From contig CBDCGC010000003.1 in the NCBI GenBank assembly GCA_965216585.1, forward strand, positions 2,604,001 to 2,668,000: a stretch of 64,000 nucleotides of DNA, given 5' to 3'. Positions within the stretch are counted from its first letter, which is position 1; every line of letters begins with the position of its first letter. A program made the translations under genes and the position numbers. Shown here piece after piece: positions 10,393-18,224 of the stretch. Source of the DNA: CADEER01 sp965216585 (GTDB lineage: Bacteria; Desulfobacterota; Binatia; HRBIN30; CADEER01). The notes below the pieces were generated by a model. The model saw only the letters and a list, made by a program, of their open reading frames with translations. It made no database searches and had not been told where the DNA came from.

Positions 10393-10708
10393 CTCTTCCT
10401 CTACCGCGGCGTGCTTGGTTGCGCAGCCCTTCGCGCTCGAGGCGCAGGAGCTGGCGGTTGATGGTGGAGATCTCTTCGAGGATCTCCCACCACGCGTGGT
10501 AGCTCTGCACCCCGCGCCGCGCGTCTTCGACCAGCACGGCCGGCAGAGAGAGCTGCTCGGTGCGTGCGCCGGCCATTGTCACACTCAGATAAGTAGCAGG
10601 ATGCCCATCGCCGTCGGCGCAGTGACACCCGTTGCGTCCACAGCGGATCGATCTCTCGACGATGCTCCCTCGCAGCGACTCTTCCGCTAGCGGGGGAAGC
10701 CGACTAAG
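10328..10708 (-). pseudogene. DUF6788 protein, C-terminal part, cut by the IS630 insertion
   Basis: The frame reads SRLPPLAEESLRGSIVERSI, RCGRNGCHCADGDGHPATYL and SVTMAGARTEQLSLP, then a helical tail, which matches the small DUF6788 proteins found next to transposases (CG-x2-GC-x-C cysteine pattern). There is no start codon in this block. The reading frame continues exactly with a 14-codon piece starting with ATG at 19803, beyond the IS630 element. Joining codon CTT (19764-19762) to AGT (10705-10703) restores a 139-residue ORF. So the gene is split by a 9-kb insertion. It overlaps the IS4-like transposase start. Confidence 0.75.
10703..10708. repeat. target duplication flanking IS630 (left copy)
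   Basis: ACTAAG here is repeated at 19759-19764. The formal IS630 target TA lies inside it. The flanks rejoin into an open DUF6788 frame when the DNA between is removed. Confidence 0.7.
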
Positions 10709-10795
10709 TACCCCAGACCATAAATATTATGACGTATTATCCTAGCATCGATTGGTTGCCTGTGCGATTCTTCCACCAGTGGGGAGGTGGAAGAA

Positions 10796-11227
10796 ATGCC
10801 AAGAAAGAGCCCTTATGTGATCTCATTGACAGACGGGGAGCGCCAGGCCCTGGAAGCGATTGCGCGAAAATATACGGCACCGTATCGCGAAGTAGTCCGG
10901 GCGAGGGTCGTTCTCTACGCCGCGGAGGGATGGGAGAACAAAGAGATTGGCGAACGTCTAGATGTCCCCAGGCAGATCGTAAGCAAGTGGAGGAAACGGT
11001 TTGCCGAGGATCGCCTCGAGGGTCTCGACGATCTGTCGCGTCGGGGCCGCCCTCGACGCTTTTCCCCCCAGCGTCATCGTCAGCGTTAAGGCCCTCGCTT
11101 GCCAGATACCTCATGAGACGGGACTTCCCCTCTCTCGGTTCCACATCCCGGACATCCAACGCGAAGTCGTGCGCCGCGGTATCGTGGCCGCCATTGGGAA
11201 GACTACAATCTGGCGCTGGCTCAGTGA
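10796..11227 (+). pseudogene. IS630 transposase, N-terminal part
   Basis: Starts at ATG 10796 with GGAGG at 10783-10787. It encodes the HTH region (SLTDGERQALEAIARKYT, REVVRARVVLYAAEG, NKEIGERLDVPRQIVSKWRKRF, RLEGLDDLSRRGRPRRFSP). At a run of six C (about 11063-11070) homology moves to the +1 frame (SVIVSVKALACQIPHETGLP, SRFHIPDIQREVVRRG, KTTIWRWLS). Homology stops at 11227, where IS21-A begins. The continuation SEDALRPWRYRSW resumes at 18995. The frame change may be an indel or a +1 slippage site; the sequence alone cannot decide. Confidence 0.85.
11223..11227. repeat. 5-bp target duplication of IS21-A (left copy)
   Basis: AGTGA here is repeated at 18995-18999. Removing 11228-18999 restores the IS630 transposase reading WLSEDALRPW across the junction. 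Confidence 0.85.
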
Positions 11228-11295
11228 TGTTGTCGCTCACGAGAAAACGCAGAAAACTGGACGGCAGGCGGGTGCCGCCCGGAATCGAGACGGGC

Positions 11296-12357
11296 TTAGG
11301 GATTTTGGGGTCCAGCCGTCTCGAGTCCGGGGCGGTCGTTCCGTTCCCGCGGTTGTGTAGGGGCGGGAACGGGAACGGCATTGGGAGGGGGGTCGGCGAG
11401 TCGAAATCCGTCGGGACGGCGAAGGATCTGCTTGCGGGCGTGTAGGGTTGCGAGGGCCTGGCCGAGGGAAGCATTGCGGACCTTGAGCTGTGCGCGGATG
11501 GCGTCGCGGGTCAGCGGCGATTGGCTTGCACGAATGAGGTTGAGGACGCGATCGGCCAGAGCAATGCAGCTGGAGTCGCCGGGGGAATGATCGGAGTCGA
11601 GGACGGCGAGATGCGGGGCAGGATGGTCGCGCAGAGCGAGCCGCAGGGGATCGGGTGCGGGGGCGGCGCGGTGCTCGATCGACAGCGAGAGGTGGTCGTC
11701 ACGGCGTCTGAGGTAGAGATTGGAATCGCCCCAGGCGTGCAGGTCACCGGAGCCGCGCAGGGCCTGTCCGCCGAGAGTGGCGGCGGCGTTCTTGCGCAGG
11801 TGGTGGACGAGGATGATGGCGAGGTGGTGGCGGCGTTGGAGGTCGCGCAGCTCGCCGAGCAGCGCGGCCATGTCGGCAGCGGAGTTTTCGTCCGAGCGGT
11901 GTAGCCGCACGAAGGGGTCGAGCAGCAGCAGGCGCGGTCGCAAGCGGCAGAGGGTGGCGTCGAGGCGAGCGCGGTCGAGCGCGGAGTCGAGGCGCAGCGA
12001 GGGGACGGTGAGCAGAAACAGGTCGAGATCGGCAAGGTGTAAGTTTCTGGCCCGCGTGATCGCCATCAGTCGGTCACGCAGCTGCTCGGGGCCGTCCTCG
12101 GCGCCGTAGGCGAGCACCGGCCCGGCGGTGGGCACGGGGAAACGGCCGAGGGCGGGGGAGCCGGAGGCCACGGCGACGGCGAGATCGAGGGCAAGCCAGG
12201 TCTTGCAGCTCTTCGGAGTCCCGCCGATCACGCCGACCCCCTCGGCAGCCCACAGGGAATCGACCAGCCACTTGGCCGTGGGCGGCGCGGTGGGCAGATC
12301 GGCTGCTCGGGTGACCGGCAGTGGGGCAGCGGCGGCCTCACGTTCCACGGCGGCCAC
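11296..12357 (-). CDS. RepA/AAA_25-like ATPase, third gene of IS21 element A
   Basis: 353-residue RecA-fold ATPase of the RepA / AAA_25 helicase-like type. The P-loop is GGTPKSCKTWLALDLAVAVA (about residues 41-60), with Cys in place of the usual last Gly. Then come VLAYGAEDGPEQLRDRL, LRPRLLLLDPFVRLHR (Walker B), LAIILVHHLRKN, GSGDLHAWGDSNLYLRRR, and a C-terminal winged-helix-like part (LTRDAIRAQLKVRNASLGQALATL). Its ATG lies 20 bases inside istB, so it is translationally coupled. Related hexameric ATPases act as replicative helicases or loaders. A role in transposition is inference. No disabling mutation is seen. Confidence 0.8.
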   Translation of the reverse strand: MAAVEREAAAAPLPVTRAADLPTAPPTAKWLVDSLWAAEGVGVIGGTPKSCKTWLALDLAVAVASGSPALGRFPVPTAGPVLAYGAEDGPEQLRDRLMAITRARNLHLADLDLFLLTVPSLRLDSALDRARLDATLCRLRPRLLLLDPFVRLHRSDENSAADMAALLGELRDLQRRHHLAIILVHHLRKNAAATLGGQALRGSGDLHAWGDSNLYLRRRDDHLSLSIEHRAAPAPDPLRLALRDHPAPHLAVLDSDHSPGDSSCIALADRVLNLIRASQSPLTRDAIRAQLKVRNASLGQALATLHARKQILRRPDGFRLADPPPNAVPVPAPTQPRERNDRPGLETAGPQNP

Positions 12358-13180
12358 CGTTTGCGTTGCGCCGACTCTTCTTGCGCTGCTCGGCCTCGCG
12401 CTTGCGGTAGCTGTCGCCGTCGATGGAGATGATCTCGGCGTGGTGGGTGAGGCGGTCGATCAGAGCGGTGGCGCAGGCGGCGTTGGGGAACACGGCGTCC
12501 CAGGCCGAGAAGGCCAGATTGGTGGTGAGGATCACCGGCCGCCTCTCGTAGCGGCGGGTGACGATCTGAAAGAGCAGATCGGCGGCGCGATTGTCGTAGG
12601 AGAGATAGCCGATCTCATCGACGGCGAGCACGTGGTAGGAAGCGTAGTGGCGCAGACGGCGCTCGAGGGCACGGGCGGTCTCCTGCTTGGAGAGGTCGAG
12701 CAGCAGGTCGCTGGCGGTGACGAACAGCGCGCTGTGGCCGGCAAGCACGGCGGTGTGGACGACATTCTTGGCGATCATGGTCTTACCGAGCCCGTGCGGG
12801 GCGACCAGGACCACGTTGTCCGAGCGCTCGATGAAGCCGAGGGTGAGGACGCGCTCGACCGCCTCGCGGTCGATGGCCCGCGGCCAGTTCCAGTCGAAGT
12901 CGCACATCGGCTTGAAGCGGCCGAGGTGGGCACGGCCGAGGTGGCGCTCGACGCTGCGGCGGGCCCGCTCGGTGCGCTCGGCGGCGGCAATCTGCTCGAG
13001 GATCTGTGTCACCGACCAGCGCGCGGTGGTGGCCCGGGCGATGAAGTCGTCGAGCGAGTCGTCGAAGCTGCGCAGGCCGATCTCGCGCAGTCCCGCGACG
13101 AGCTCGGGCGGGAGGGTAGGGGTCGGGGTGGCAGCCGAGGTCTTCTCAGTCTTCGTCGTCTTCTTCGTCGATGAGGGCAT
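12338..13180 (-). CDS. istB: IS21 helper ATPase IstB, element A
   Basis: 280-residue AAA+ target-selection ATPase of IS21. Visible motifs are FKPMCDFDWNWPRAIDRE, Walker A APHGLGKTMIAK, Walker B LAVDEIGYLSYD, sensor 1 VILTTNLAFSAW and the DRLTHHAEIISIDGDSYR tail. The start is ATG 13180 because GGAGG lies 6 bases upstream. The alternative ATG 13198 has no such site. The gene overlaps the end of istA by 35 bases and the ATPase gene downstream by 20, so all are read as one unit. Confidence 0.93.
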   Translation of the reverse strand: MPSSTKKTTKTEKTSAATPTPTLPPELVAGLREIGLRSFDDSLDDFIARATTARWSVTQILEQIAAAERTERARRSVERHLGRAHLGRFKPMCDFDWNWPRAIDREAVERVLTLGFIERSDNVVLVAPHGLGKTMIAKNVVHTAVLAGHSALFVTASDLLLDLSKQETARALERRLRHYASYHVLAVDEIGYLSYDNRAADLLFQIVTRRYERRPVILTTNLAFSAWDAVFPNAACATALIDRLTHHAEIISIDGDSYRKREAEQRKKSRRNANGGRRGT

Positions 13181-14636
13181 CGTATCCTCCAAGGTCATGG
13201 GACTTTACGCGTAGGTTTCGGACCCGCGGGTCGCGCGGCAGCTCGACGCGCACGCGCGGCTTCTCGCCGCGGGCGCGCCGGCGCTGCTCGAGAATGTGGG
13301 CAACCGAGCCTGCGCCCCATGCTTCGCGCCGGATTGCCGCCGCGATCGCCGCACGCAGCTCCTCGGCCCCGTAGTCGTCGAGGAGCTGGAGCAGGCGCAC
13401 GGTGTTGGCGCCGAGATTGTCCCCGCGCAGCGCCAGCTCCTCGAAGAGGCGATCGCTTTCGGGCACGGCCACCCGCAGCAGATCTCGGCCCTTGAGCTCG
13501 CGGGCAGCGCGCTTGGTGCGTACCAGCTCGGCGATGTGCGCCGGGTCCTCCACCGTCTCACCCACCGCCCACGAGCGGCGGTGGGTGGCCACGGTCTGCT
13601 GGGCGCCGTCGAGGATGCGCACCGTGTCGCGGTCGGCCACCACCGTCAGTGGCACTCGCACCAGCGTGTGCGGGATCGAGTAGCGGTTTCGGTCGAAGCT
13701 TATGTACGGCGTCTTCCCCGAGCGGGCGACCTTCACGGTCTGCGCCTCGAAGGGGTGCTCGGGCAGCGACACCAGGAAAGAGTGCTCGTGCTCGAAGGCT
13801 TCGCCGACACTCCGGTCGCGCTCCTGGGGCTGCGGCCGCTGGTGCGCCACCTGCTCGCGCCAGCGGCGAAACTGGTCGTTCAGGTCCTCGACGTCGCGGA
13901 AGCGGCGGGCGGCGAAGAACGAAGTTCGAAGGTACTGGATTTGCCTTTCGACCCGTCCCTTCTCGTTGCCCCTGGCCACTGCGACCGGCCGCGGGGCGAA
14001 GTGGTAGTGGCCACAGAGCTCGAGAAGTCGCGGGTGGAAGCGGATCGCCTCACCGCGGCGCTCCAGCACCGCGCTTTTCAGATTGTCGTAGAGCACGGTC
14101 CTCGGACACCCCTGAAAGTACTCGAATGCCTCGACGTGCCCGCGCACGAAGCTCTCCATCGACTGATCGAGGGTGAACACCGCATGGATCGCCCGCGACC
14201 ACGACAGCACCATCACGAAGCACGACAGCCGCCGCTTGCCCCAGGTGCCGAACGAGCCCCAGTCCGCCTGCGCCTGCTCGCCCGGCAAGGTGCGCAGCTC
14301 CAGATACGCCTCGCCGGCGGGTCGCGGTCGCAGCGGGCGGATCGCCCGGCGCAGCTGCACCACCGAGCCCTGATAGCCACGATCCACCAGCATCTGGTGC
14401 AATCTCGTCGCCCTCAGCTTCGGGTACTGCTCGAGTGTTCGGCGTACGAACGGCAGGTAGGGGTCGAGCTTGGTCGGCCGCGCCCGGGCGGCCGAGCGCG
14501 TAAGAAAGCTCTCGGCTCCGATGGCGCGCTTGACCGCGTCGCGGTGCAGCCCCATCGCCTCGGCGATCGTGCCCACCTTCCAGTGCTCGGCGTAGAACAG
14601 CCGGCGGATCTCCGCGCTCTGCTCGGCCGAGATCAT
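13146..14636 (-). CDS. istA: IS21 transposase IstA, element A
   Basis: 496-residue DDE integrase-type transposase. N-terminal HTH (EIRRLFYAEHWKVGTIAEAM, GLHRDAVKRAIG), catalytic blocks QADWGSFGTW (Asp), VLYDNLKSAV (Asp) and NEKGRVERQIQYLR (Glu), and a C-terminal Mu-type beta barrel (YSIPHTLVRVPLTVVADRD). The start is ATG 14636 (MISAEQSAEI), matching the MISADKEAEI start of element B. The frame stays open through the 21-bp repeats upstream, so a start inside them cannot be ruled out. All three catalytic residues are present. Confidence 0.93.
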   Translation of the reverse strand: MISAEQSAEIRRLFYAEHWKVGTIAEAMGLHRDAVKRAIGAESFLTRSAARARPTKLDPYLPFVRRTLEQYPKLRATRLHQMLVDRGYQGSVVQLRRAIRPLRPRPAGEAYLELRTLPGEQAQADWGSFGTWGKRRLSCFVMVLSWSRAIHAVFTLDQSMESFVRGHVEAFEYFQGCPRTVLYDNLKSAVLERRGEAIRFHPRLLELCGHYHFAPRPVAVARGNEKGRVERQIQYLRTSFFAARRFRDVEDLNDQFRRWREQVAHQRPQPQERDRSVGEAFEHEHSFLVSLPEHPFEAQTVKVARSGKTPYISFDRNRYSIPHTLVRVPLTVVADRDTVRILDGAQQTVATHRRSWAVGETVEDPAHIAELVRTKRAARELKGRDLLRVAVPESDRLFEELALRGDNLGANTVRLLQLLDDYGAEELRAAIAAAIRREAWGAGSVAHILEQRRRARGEKPRVRVELPRDPRVRNLRVKSHDLGGYDALIDEEDDED

Positions 14637-14699
14637 CGCCACCACCTCCCCCGATATCGCCACCACCTCCCCCGATATCGCCACCACCTCCCCCGATCC
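14637..14699 (-). repeat. three tandem 21-bp units carrying the istA ribosome-binding site
   Basis: Units at 14637-14657, 14658-14678 and 14679-14699; the last differs at its final two bases. On the minus strand each contains GGGGGAGGTGGTGGCGAT, so each is a strong Shine-Dalgarno copy. The copy nearest istA places GGAGG 8 bases before ATG 14636. The unit is 7 codons, so added copies keep frame with istA. Element B has no such array. Confidence 0.85.
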
Positions 14700-14711
14700 C
14701 GCATGAACCCC

Positions 14712-15188
14712 TCATGGTGGCCGTGGGCCCCACTGGCGCCGGCTCCACGCCAGCCACCCGGGGCGTGGCGCGTCGTGCCATCGCACCAAGCCGCCCTCCC
14801 TGCCGCAGCACACGCACCGCTGCAGCGCAGACTCCGCAATCGTTTCTTGCTCATCGCTCTCCTTGCGCGCCGATTCTGAAACTGGCGCGGTCCGCAGAGT
14901 GCACTCCGGGCCCTCCGCCGTGGAACCTTTATCCGTCACGCACGCACGCCCGGCCGCACCCAACCCAGACCGCCGAGCCCGCCGAGCTCGGTAGGCGCGC
15001 TGGCGATCGCGGTGGTCCAGACGACCCTCCTCGCTGCGCTGGTGGCGACGGCACGCCTCACGGCGCCGCTGTCGGTAGCCGTGCTCGCGGCACTGCTCCC
15101 CGCAGTACGCCTGCCCCCGGTCGCAGCGCCGGCAGATCACGAACAAACCCCTGCAATGGCGGCATGATCGCTGGCGAAGCTCCTCCAC
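14712..15188 (-). CDS. Cys-rich putative zinc-binding protein upstream of istA, element A
   Basis: 158-residue protein of no family I can name. The N-terminal block has Cys spaced C-x2-C-x6-C-x2-C-x6-C-x3-C (CRHC, CRRCDRGQAYCGEQC). A basic helical region follows (RRREACRRHQRSEEGRLDHR, DRQRAYRARR), then a variable linker and a second CVCCGREGGLVRWHD motif near residue 130. Element B has an ORF in the same place with the same spacing and closing motif (18225-18692), which supports it as a real gene of this IS21 type. Metal and nucleic-acid binding are inferred from the cysteines and basic helices. Confidence 0.7.
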   Translation of the reverse strand: MEELRQRSCRHCRGLFVICRRCDRGQAYCGEQCREHGYRQRRREACRRHQRSEEGRLDHRDRQRAYRARRARRSGLGAAGRACVTDKGSTAEGPECTLRTAPVSESARKESDEQETIAESALQRCVCCGREGGLVRWHDAPRPGWLAWSRRQWGPRPP

Positions 15189-15418
15189 GGCCGGGTGCTC
15201 TCCGCCCGCTTACCTCTGGACTCCGCAGCGCCGACGTGCGACGACAGCTCTACGGCCAGGTCTCGCGTTCGCGCGAACCTACTTGGGGTCCGGAGCTACT
15301 ACTCCGGGCCCCTTCTTCCTTCTGGGCAGCCAGGCTTCCGCCCGACTACTACACCGCTACCCGATTCCGCCAACCCACGGCGATTCGTCCCGTTTTACGC
15401 GCTTTCTCGCGATCGGCG
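15189..15418. other. istA-side terminal region of IS21-A, no gene
   Basis: No supported ORF. A strong hairpin lies at 15285-15312 (GGGGTCCGGAG, short loop, CTCCGGGCCCC). A short GTTCGCGCGAAC palindrome sits just before it at about 15268-15279. The region ends at the 7-bp target copy ATCGGCG (15412-15418), where element B begins. The final bases of element A continue at 18992-18994. Confidence 0.55.
15412..15418. repeat. 7-bp target duplication of IS21-B (left copy)
   Basis: ATCGGCG is repeated exactly at 18985-18991, directly outside the two ends of element B. Confidence 0.88.
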
Positions 15419-15476
15419 TGTTAACGGCTGCCAGAAAGCGCGTTCAGATGGCGAAGTCGTGTGAAGGGGGATTGAG

Positions 15477-15890
15477 CTATCGCAGCGCGCCACGCACGAT
15501 CTGTCGGATGGTAGCGGGGTCATGATCCTCCATTTGTTTGGTGGTGGTCAGGGGTGGGGCGGGTTGGAATTTGGGTCGATCGGGTAGCGATAGGACCTGA
15601 AAGCGAGTGCCATCGAAAGCGATCAGGTCCTTTTCAATCAGGGCGTTACGGGTGGTGACGTAGTGTTCGAGCGAGCACTCGAGCAGTGAGCAGATGGAAT
15701 CGTAATGGTAGTAGCTGACACCGTTCCTGTCGCCAGCAAGGAGTAAGAAGACGTAGAGTTGGAGCTGGTCAGCTGGGAGTGAAGCAAAGAAGCCGTCGCG
15801 CAAGAAGCGGTGAGGAATGAAGGTAAAGGAGCGTTTGCCAATGGTGCGGCAGCGCTCGGCGATGATCGGTGGCCGGTTGGCTTTGTTCAT
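15477..15890 (-). CDS. winged-helix / replication-initiator-like protein, third gene of IS21-B
   Basis: 137-residue protein whose ATG overlaps the istB stop as ATGA. The sequence (RSFTFIPHRFLRDGFFASLP, ADQLQLYVFLLLAGDRNGVS, YYHYDSICSLLECSLEHYVT, TRNALIEKDLIAFDGTRFQV) has the helix-helix-wing layout of replication initiator or helix-turn-helix proteins that read one gene at a time. The last 35 residues are Pro/Thr rich and low in structure. It takes the place held by the RepA-like ATPase in element A. A DNA-binding role is inferred; the family has no established function that I know. Confidence 0.65.
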   Translation of the reverse strand: MNKANRPPIIAERCRTIGKRSFTFIPHRFLRDGFFASLPADQLQLYVFLLLAGDRNGVSYYHYDSICSLLECSLEHYVTTRNALIEKDLIAFDGTRFQVLSLPDRPKFQPAPPLTTTKQMEDHDPATIRQIVRGALR

Positions 15891-16660
15891 TTGGTGTTGC
15901 CCGCTTTGCGTGTCTTGCGCGCCTTGGCCTTGGTGGCAGCGCGTTCCTTGGCTTCTTTGAGCCGGTAGCTGTCGGCCTCGATGGTGATGATCTCGGCCTT
16001 GTGGACCAGACGGTCGACGATGGTGACCACCGAGGTGGCGTTGGGGAAGACCTTGCCCCAGTCGGTAAACGGCCTATTGGTTGTCACGATTGTGGCGGCC
16101 CGTTGGTACCTGCGCGAGATGACCTCAAAGAGCAGGTCGGCGTAGCGCGAGTCGTAGGAGAGGTAGCCCAGTTCGTCGACCACCAACAGCGCCGGTCGGC
16201 AGTACAGGGCCAAGCGCCGGTTGAGCGCAGAGGCCGAGTCCTGTGCGGCCAGATCGCCCAGCATCGTCGAGGCCGACACAAAGCGCACGTTGTGGCCTGC
16301 GATCAGGGCCAGGTGGGCCAGGTTCTTGGCAATCATCGTCTTGCCGCAGCTGTTGGGGCCGACCAGTACGACGTTGGTGGCCTCGCCGACAAAATCGAGG
16401 TGGGTCAGTTCTTCGATCGCAGCGCGGTCGATCTTCTTTGGCCACGTCCAGTCGAAGTCACAGATCGGCTTGAAGCCGAGCAGGCGCGCTACCCGGGTGC
16501 GCCGCTGCAGGGAACGGCGCTGGCGCTCCTCGCGCTCGAATTCGATCACGGTGTCGAGCCAGGGCTGGTTGTGTACCTGGTCGTAGTTGGCCAGTAGCCC
16601 CCACAGGCCGAGCTGGCGCAGGGCCGATTGCTGCAGCTGGGCGGTATCACTGGTCGTCAT
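15887..16660 (-). CDS. istB: IS21 helper ATPase IstB, element B
   Basis: 257-residue AAA+ ATPase. Motifs: FKPICDFDWTWPKKIDRAAI, Walker A VGPNSCGKTMIAK, Walker B LLVVDELGYLSYD, sensor TIVTTNRPFTDW, and IVDRLVHKAEIITIEADSYR near the end. The start is ATG 16660 with AGGAGG 8 bases upstream. The longer open frame to 16810 lies inside istA and is not conserved. It overlaps istA by 14 bases and ends ATGA into the winged-helix ORF. Confidence 0.93.
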   Translation of the reverse strand: MTTSDTAQLQQSALRQLGLWGLLANYDQVHNQPWLDTVIEFEREERQRRSLQRRTRVARLLGFKPICDFDWTWPKKIDRAAIEELTHLDFVGEATNVVLVGPNSCGKTMIAKNLAHLALIAGHNVRFVSASTMLGDLAAQDSASALNRRLALYCRPALLVVDELGYLSYDSRYADLLFEVISRRYQRAATIVTTNRPFTDWGKVFPNATSVVTIVDRLVHKAEIITIEADSYRLKEAKERAATKAKARKTRKAGNTK

Positions 16661-18218
16661 CACGGTGTTCCTCCTCTGCCTGCTGCTGTGGTTGTTCAGG
16701 CTCTTTGTCTTGCGGCTGTTCGGGCGAAAGGGGCTGGTGGTGGTGGTGACTGGCGGTGATCTGGTCGTAGGTGTCGAGTCGGTGAGGACGAACGACAATG
16801 TCGCGGGCACGCGGATCGGCCACGGTGACCGTTACCGGTGGTGGCTGTGTGTTCTGCTGGTCGAGGATGTGGCGCACGGCGGGCAGATGCACCCTGCCGT
16901 TGGCAAGCGCCACTTGCAGGGCGCCCTCGAGCGCATCGGCACCATATTGGTCGAGCAGCCGGGTCAGCGCCGTGGTGGTGGCACCGAGATTGCCGGAGTC
17001 ATTGGCCACACCGGCAAAGAATGCGGCGGCACTGGGACAGGCATGGTGGAGTCGGTCGAGGCCGCGCGAGCGCTTGGCCGCAGCCTTGTACTCAACCAGC
17101 TCCTTTACGTGTTCGGCTACTTCGACCTGCTCCCCCTTGTCCCACGAGCGCGGGTGATGGGCGATGACCTCACCTGCGCGCGTGATCCGTACCCGCTCAA
17201 GGCTGGCCAGCACCACCACCGAGCGGCGCACGTGAACATGTGGGACCGAGTAGTCGTTGAGGTCAAAGCGCACGTAGGGCGTTCTCCCCACCTTGGTCTC
17301 GGTACGTTGCTCGACCGGATACGGCTCACCCGGTAAGCCCAGCAGTGTCTCTTTCTCATCGGCGAAGACCTCGGCCACCGTGCGCCGGCGGTCCTCGGCG
17401 CACGTACGCTCGGCCGCCGCCGGCCCGCTGCACCACAGCTCGGCCTGGTGGTTGAGATCGCCTAAGTCGCTGAACTCTCGGGCGGCAAAGAATGCTGTGC
17501 GGATATAGCGTATCGCTCGCTCCACCCGTCCCTTCTCATTGCCCCGGGCCACTGCCACCGGGCGCGGCTCGAAGTGGTAGTGCGCGGCCAGATCAAGCAG
17601 AGTGGGATTGAAGCGAATGGCCTGACCGACGCGTTCGATCACGGCGCTCTTCAGATTGTCGTAGAGCAAGACGCGGGCAACGCCGCCAAATGCACTGAAG
17701 GCGCGCACGTGGCCGTCGAGGAAATGGGCCATGGCGTTGCCGAGGTAGAAGCGCAAGAAGATGCGGCGCGAGTAGCTGAGCACCATCACAAAGCCCCACA
17801 GGGTGCGCTTGGCTCGCCCGACTTCAAGTTTGCCGAAGTGGCCCCAGTCGACCTGGGCCTGCTCGCCGGGAAGGGTGCGAAGCCGCAGGTAGGCTTCGGC
17901 CGGTGGCCGGGGCCGGTAGCGGCTGACCATGTGGCGAAAGTGATCGGCGCCGCCCGGGTAGCCGCGCTGGCGTACCATCTCGTACAGACGCGAGGCACAC
18001 AGGGTCGGGTATTTCTTGAGAGTCTCTTGCACAAACGGTAGGTACGGTTCGATCATCGACGCCCGCACCATCTCCAAGCCTGGGGCTTGTCCCGCTTGGG
18101 CCAGCACGCGGCGTACCGTGCCGTGGTGCACACCGAGCTGGCGCGCAATGGTGCCCACCTTCCATTTCTCGGCGTGGTAGACACGCAAGATCTCGGCCTC
18201 TTTGTCCGCCGAGATCAT
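16647..18218 (-). CDS. istA: IS21 transposase IstA, element B
   Basis: 523-residue DDE transposase. N-terminal HTH (EILRVYHAEKWKVGTIARQL, GVHHGTVRRVLAQAG), catalytic blocks QVDWGHFGKL, LLYDNLKSAV and NEKGRVERAIRYIR, and a C-terminal barrel (YSVPHVHVRRSVVVLASLER). The C-terminal 30 residues are His, Glu and Gln rich. The catalytic triad is complete and no stop or frameshift is seen. ATG 18218 follows the Cys-rich ORF stop by 6 bases. Confidence 0.93.
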   Translation of the reverse strand: MISADKEAEILRVYHAEKWKVGTIARQLGVHHGTVRRVLAQAGQAPGLEMVRASMIEPYLPFVQETLKKYPTLCASRLYEMVRQRGYPGGADHFRHMVSRYRPRPPAEAYLRLRTLPGEQAQVDWGHFGKLEVGRAKRTLWGFVMVLSYSRRIFLRFYLGNAMAHFLDGHVRAFSAFGGVARVLLYDNLKSAVIERVGQAIRFNPTLLDLAAHYHFEPRPVAVARGNEKGRVERAIRYIRTAFFAAREFSDLGDLNHQAELWCSGPAAAERTCAEDRRRTVAEVFADEKETLLGLPGEPYPVEQRTETKVGRTPYVRFDLNDYSVPHVHVRRSVVVLASLERVRITRAGEVIAHHPRSWDKGEQVEVAEHVKELVEYKAAAKRSRGLDRLHHACPSAAAFFAGVANDSGNLGATTTALTRLLDQYGADALEGALQVALANGRVHLPAVRHILDQQNTQPPPVTVTVADPRARDIVVRPHRLDTYDQITASHHHHQPLSPEQPQDKEPEQPQQQAEEEHRDDDQ

Positions 18219-18224
18219 CCCAGC

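Noticed and set aside
14637..14699. CRISPR or iteron array
   Set aside because: Three 21-bp units without spacers over a ribosome-binding site; no replication origin features.
13296..14879. Long plus-strand ORF of 527 codons opposite istA
   Set aside because: It is the antisense shadow of istA in GC-rich DNA; its protein is Arg/His/Leu rich without a domain, while istA has all catalytic motifs.
16587..17336. Plus-strand ORF over istA of element B
   Set aside because: Shadow frame with Arg/Val/Gly-biased composition and no family features.
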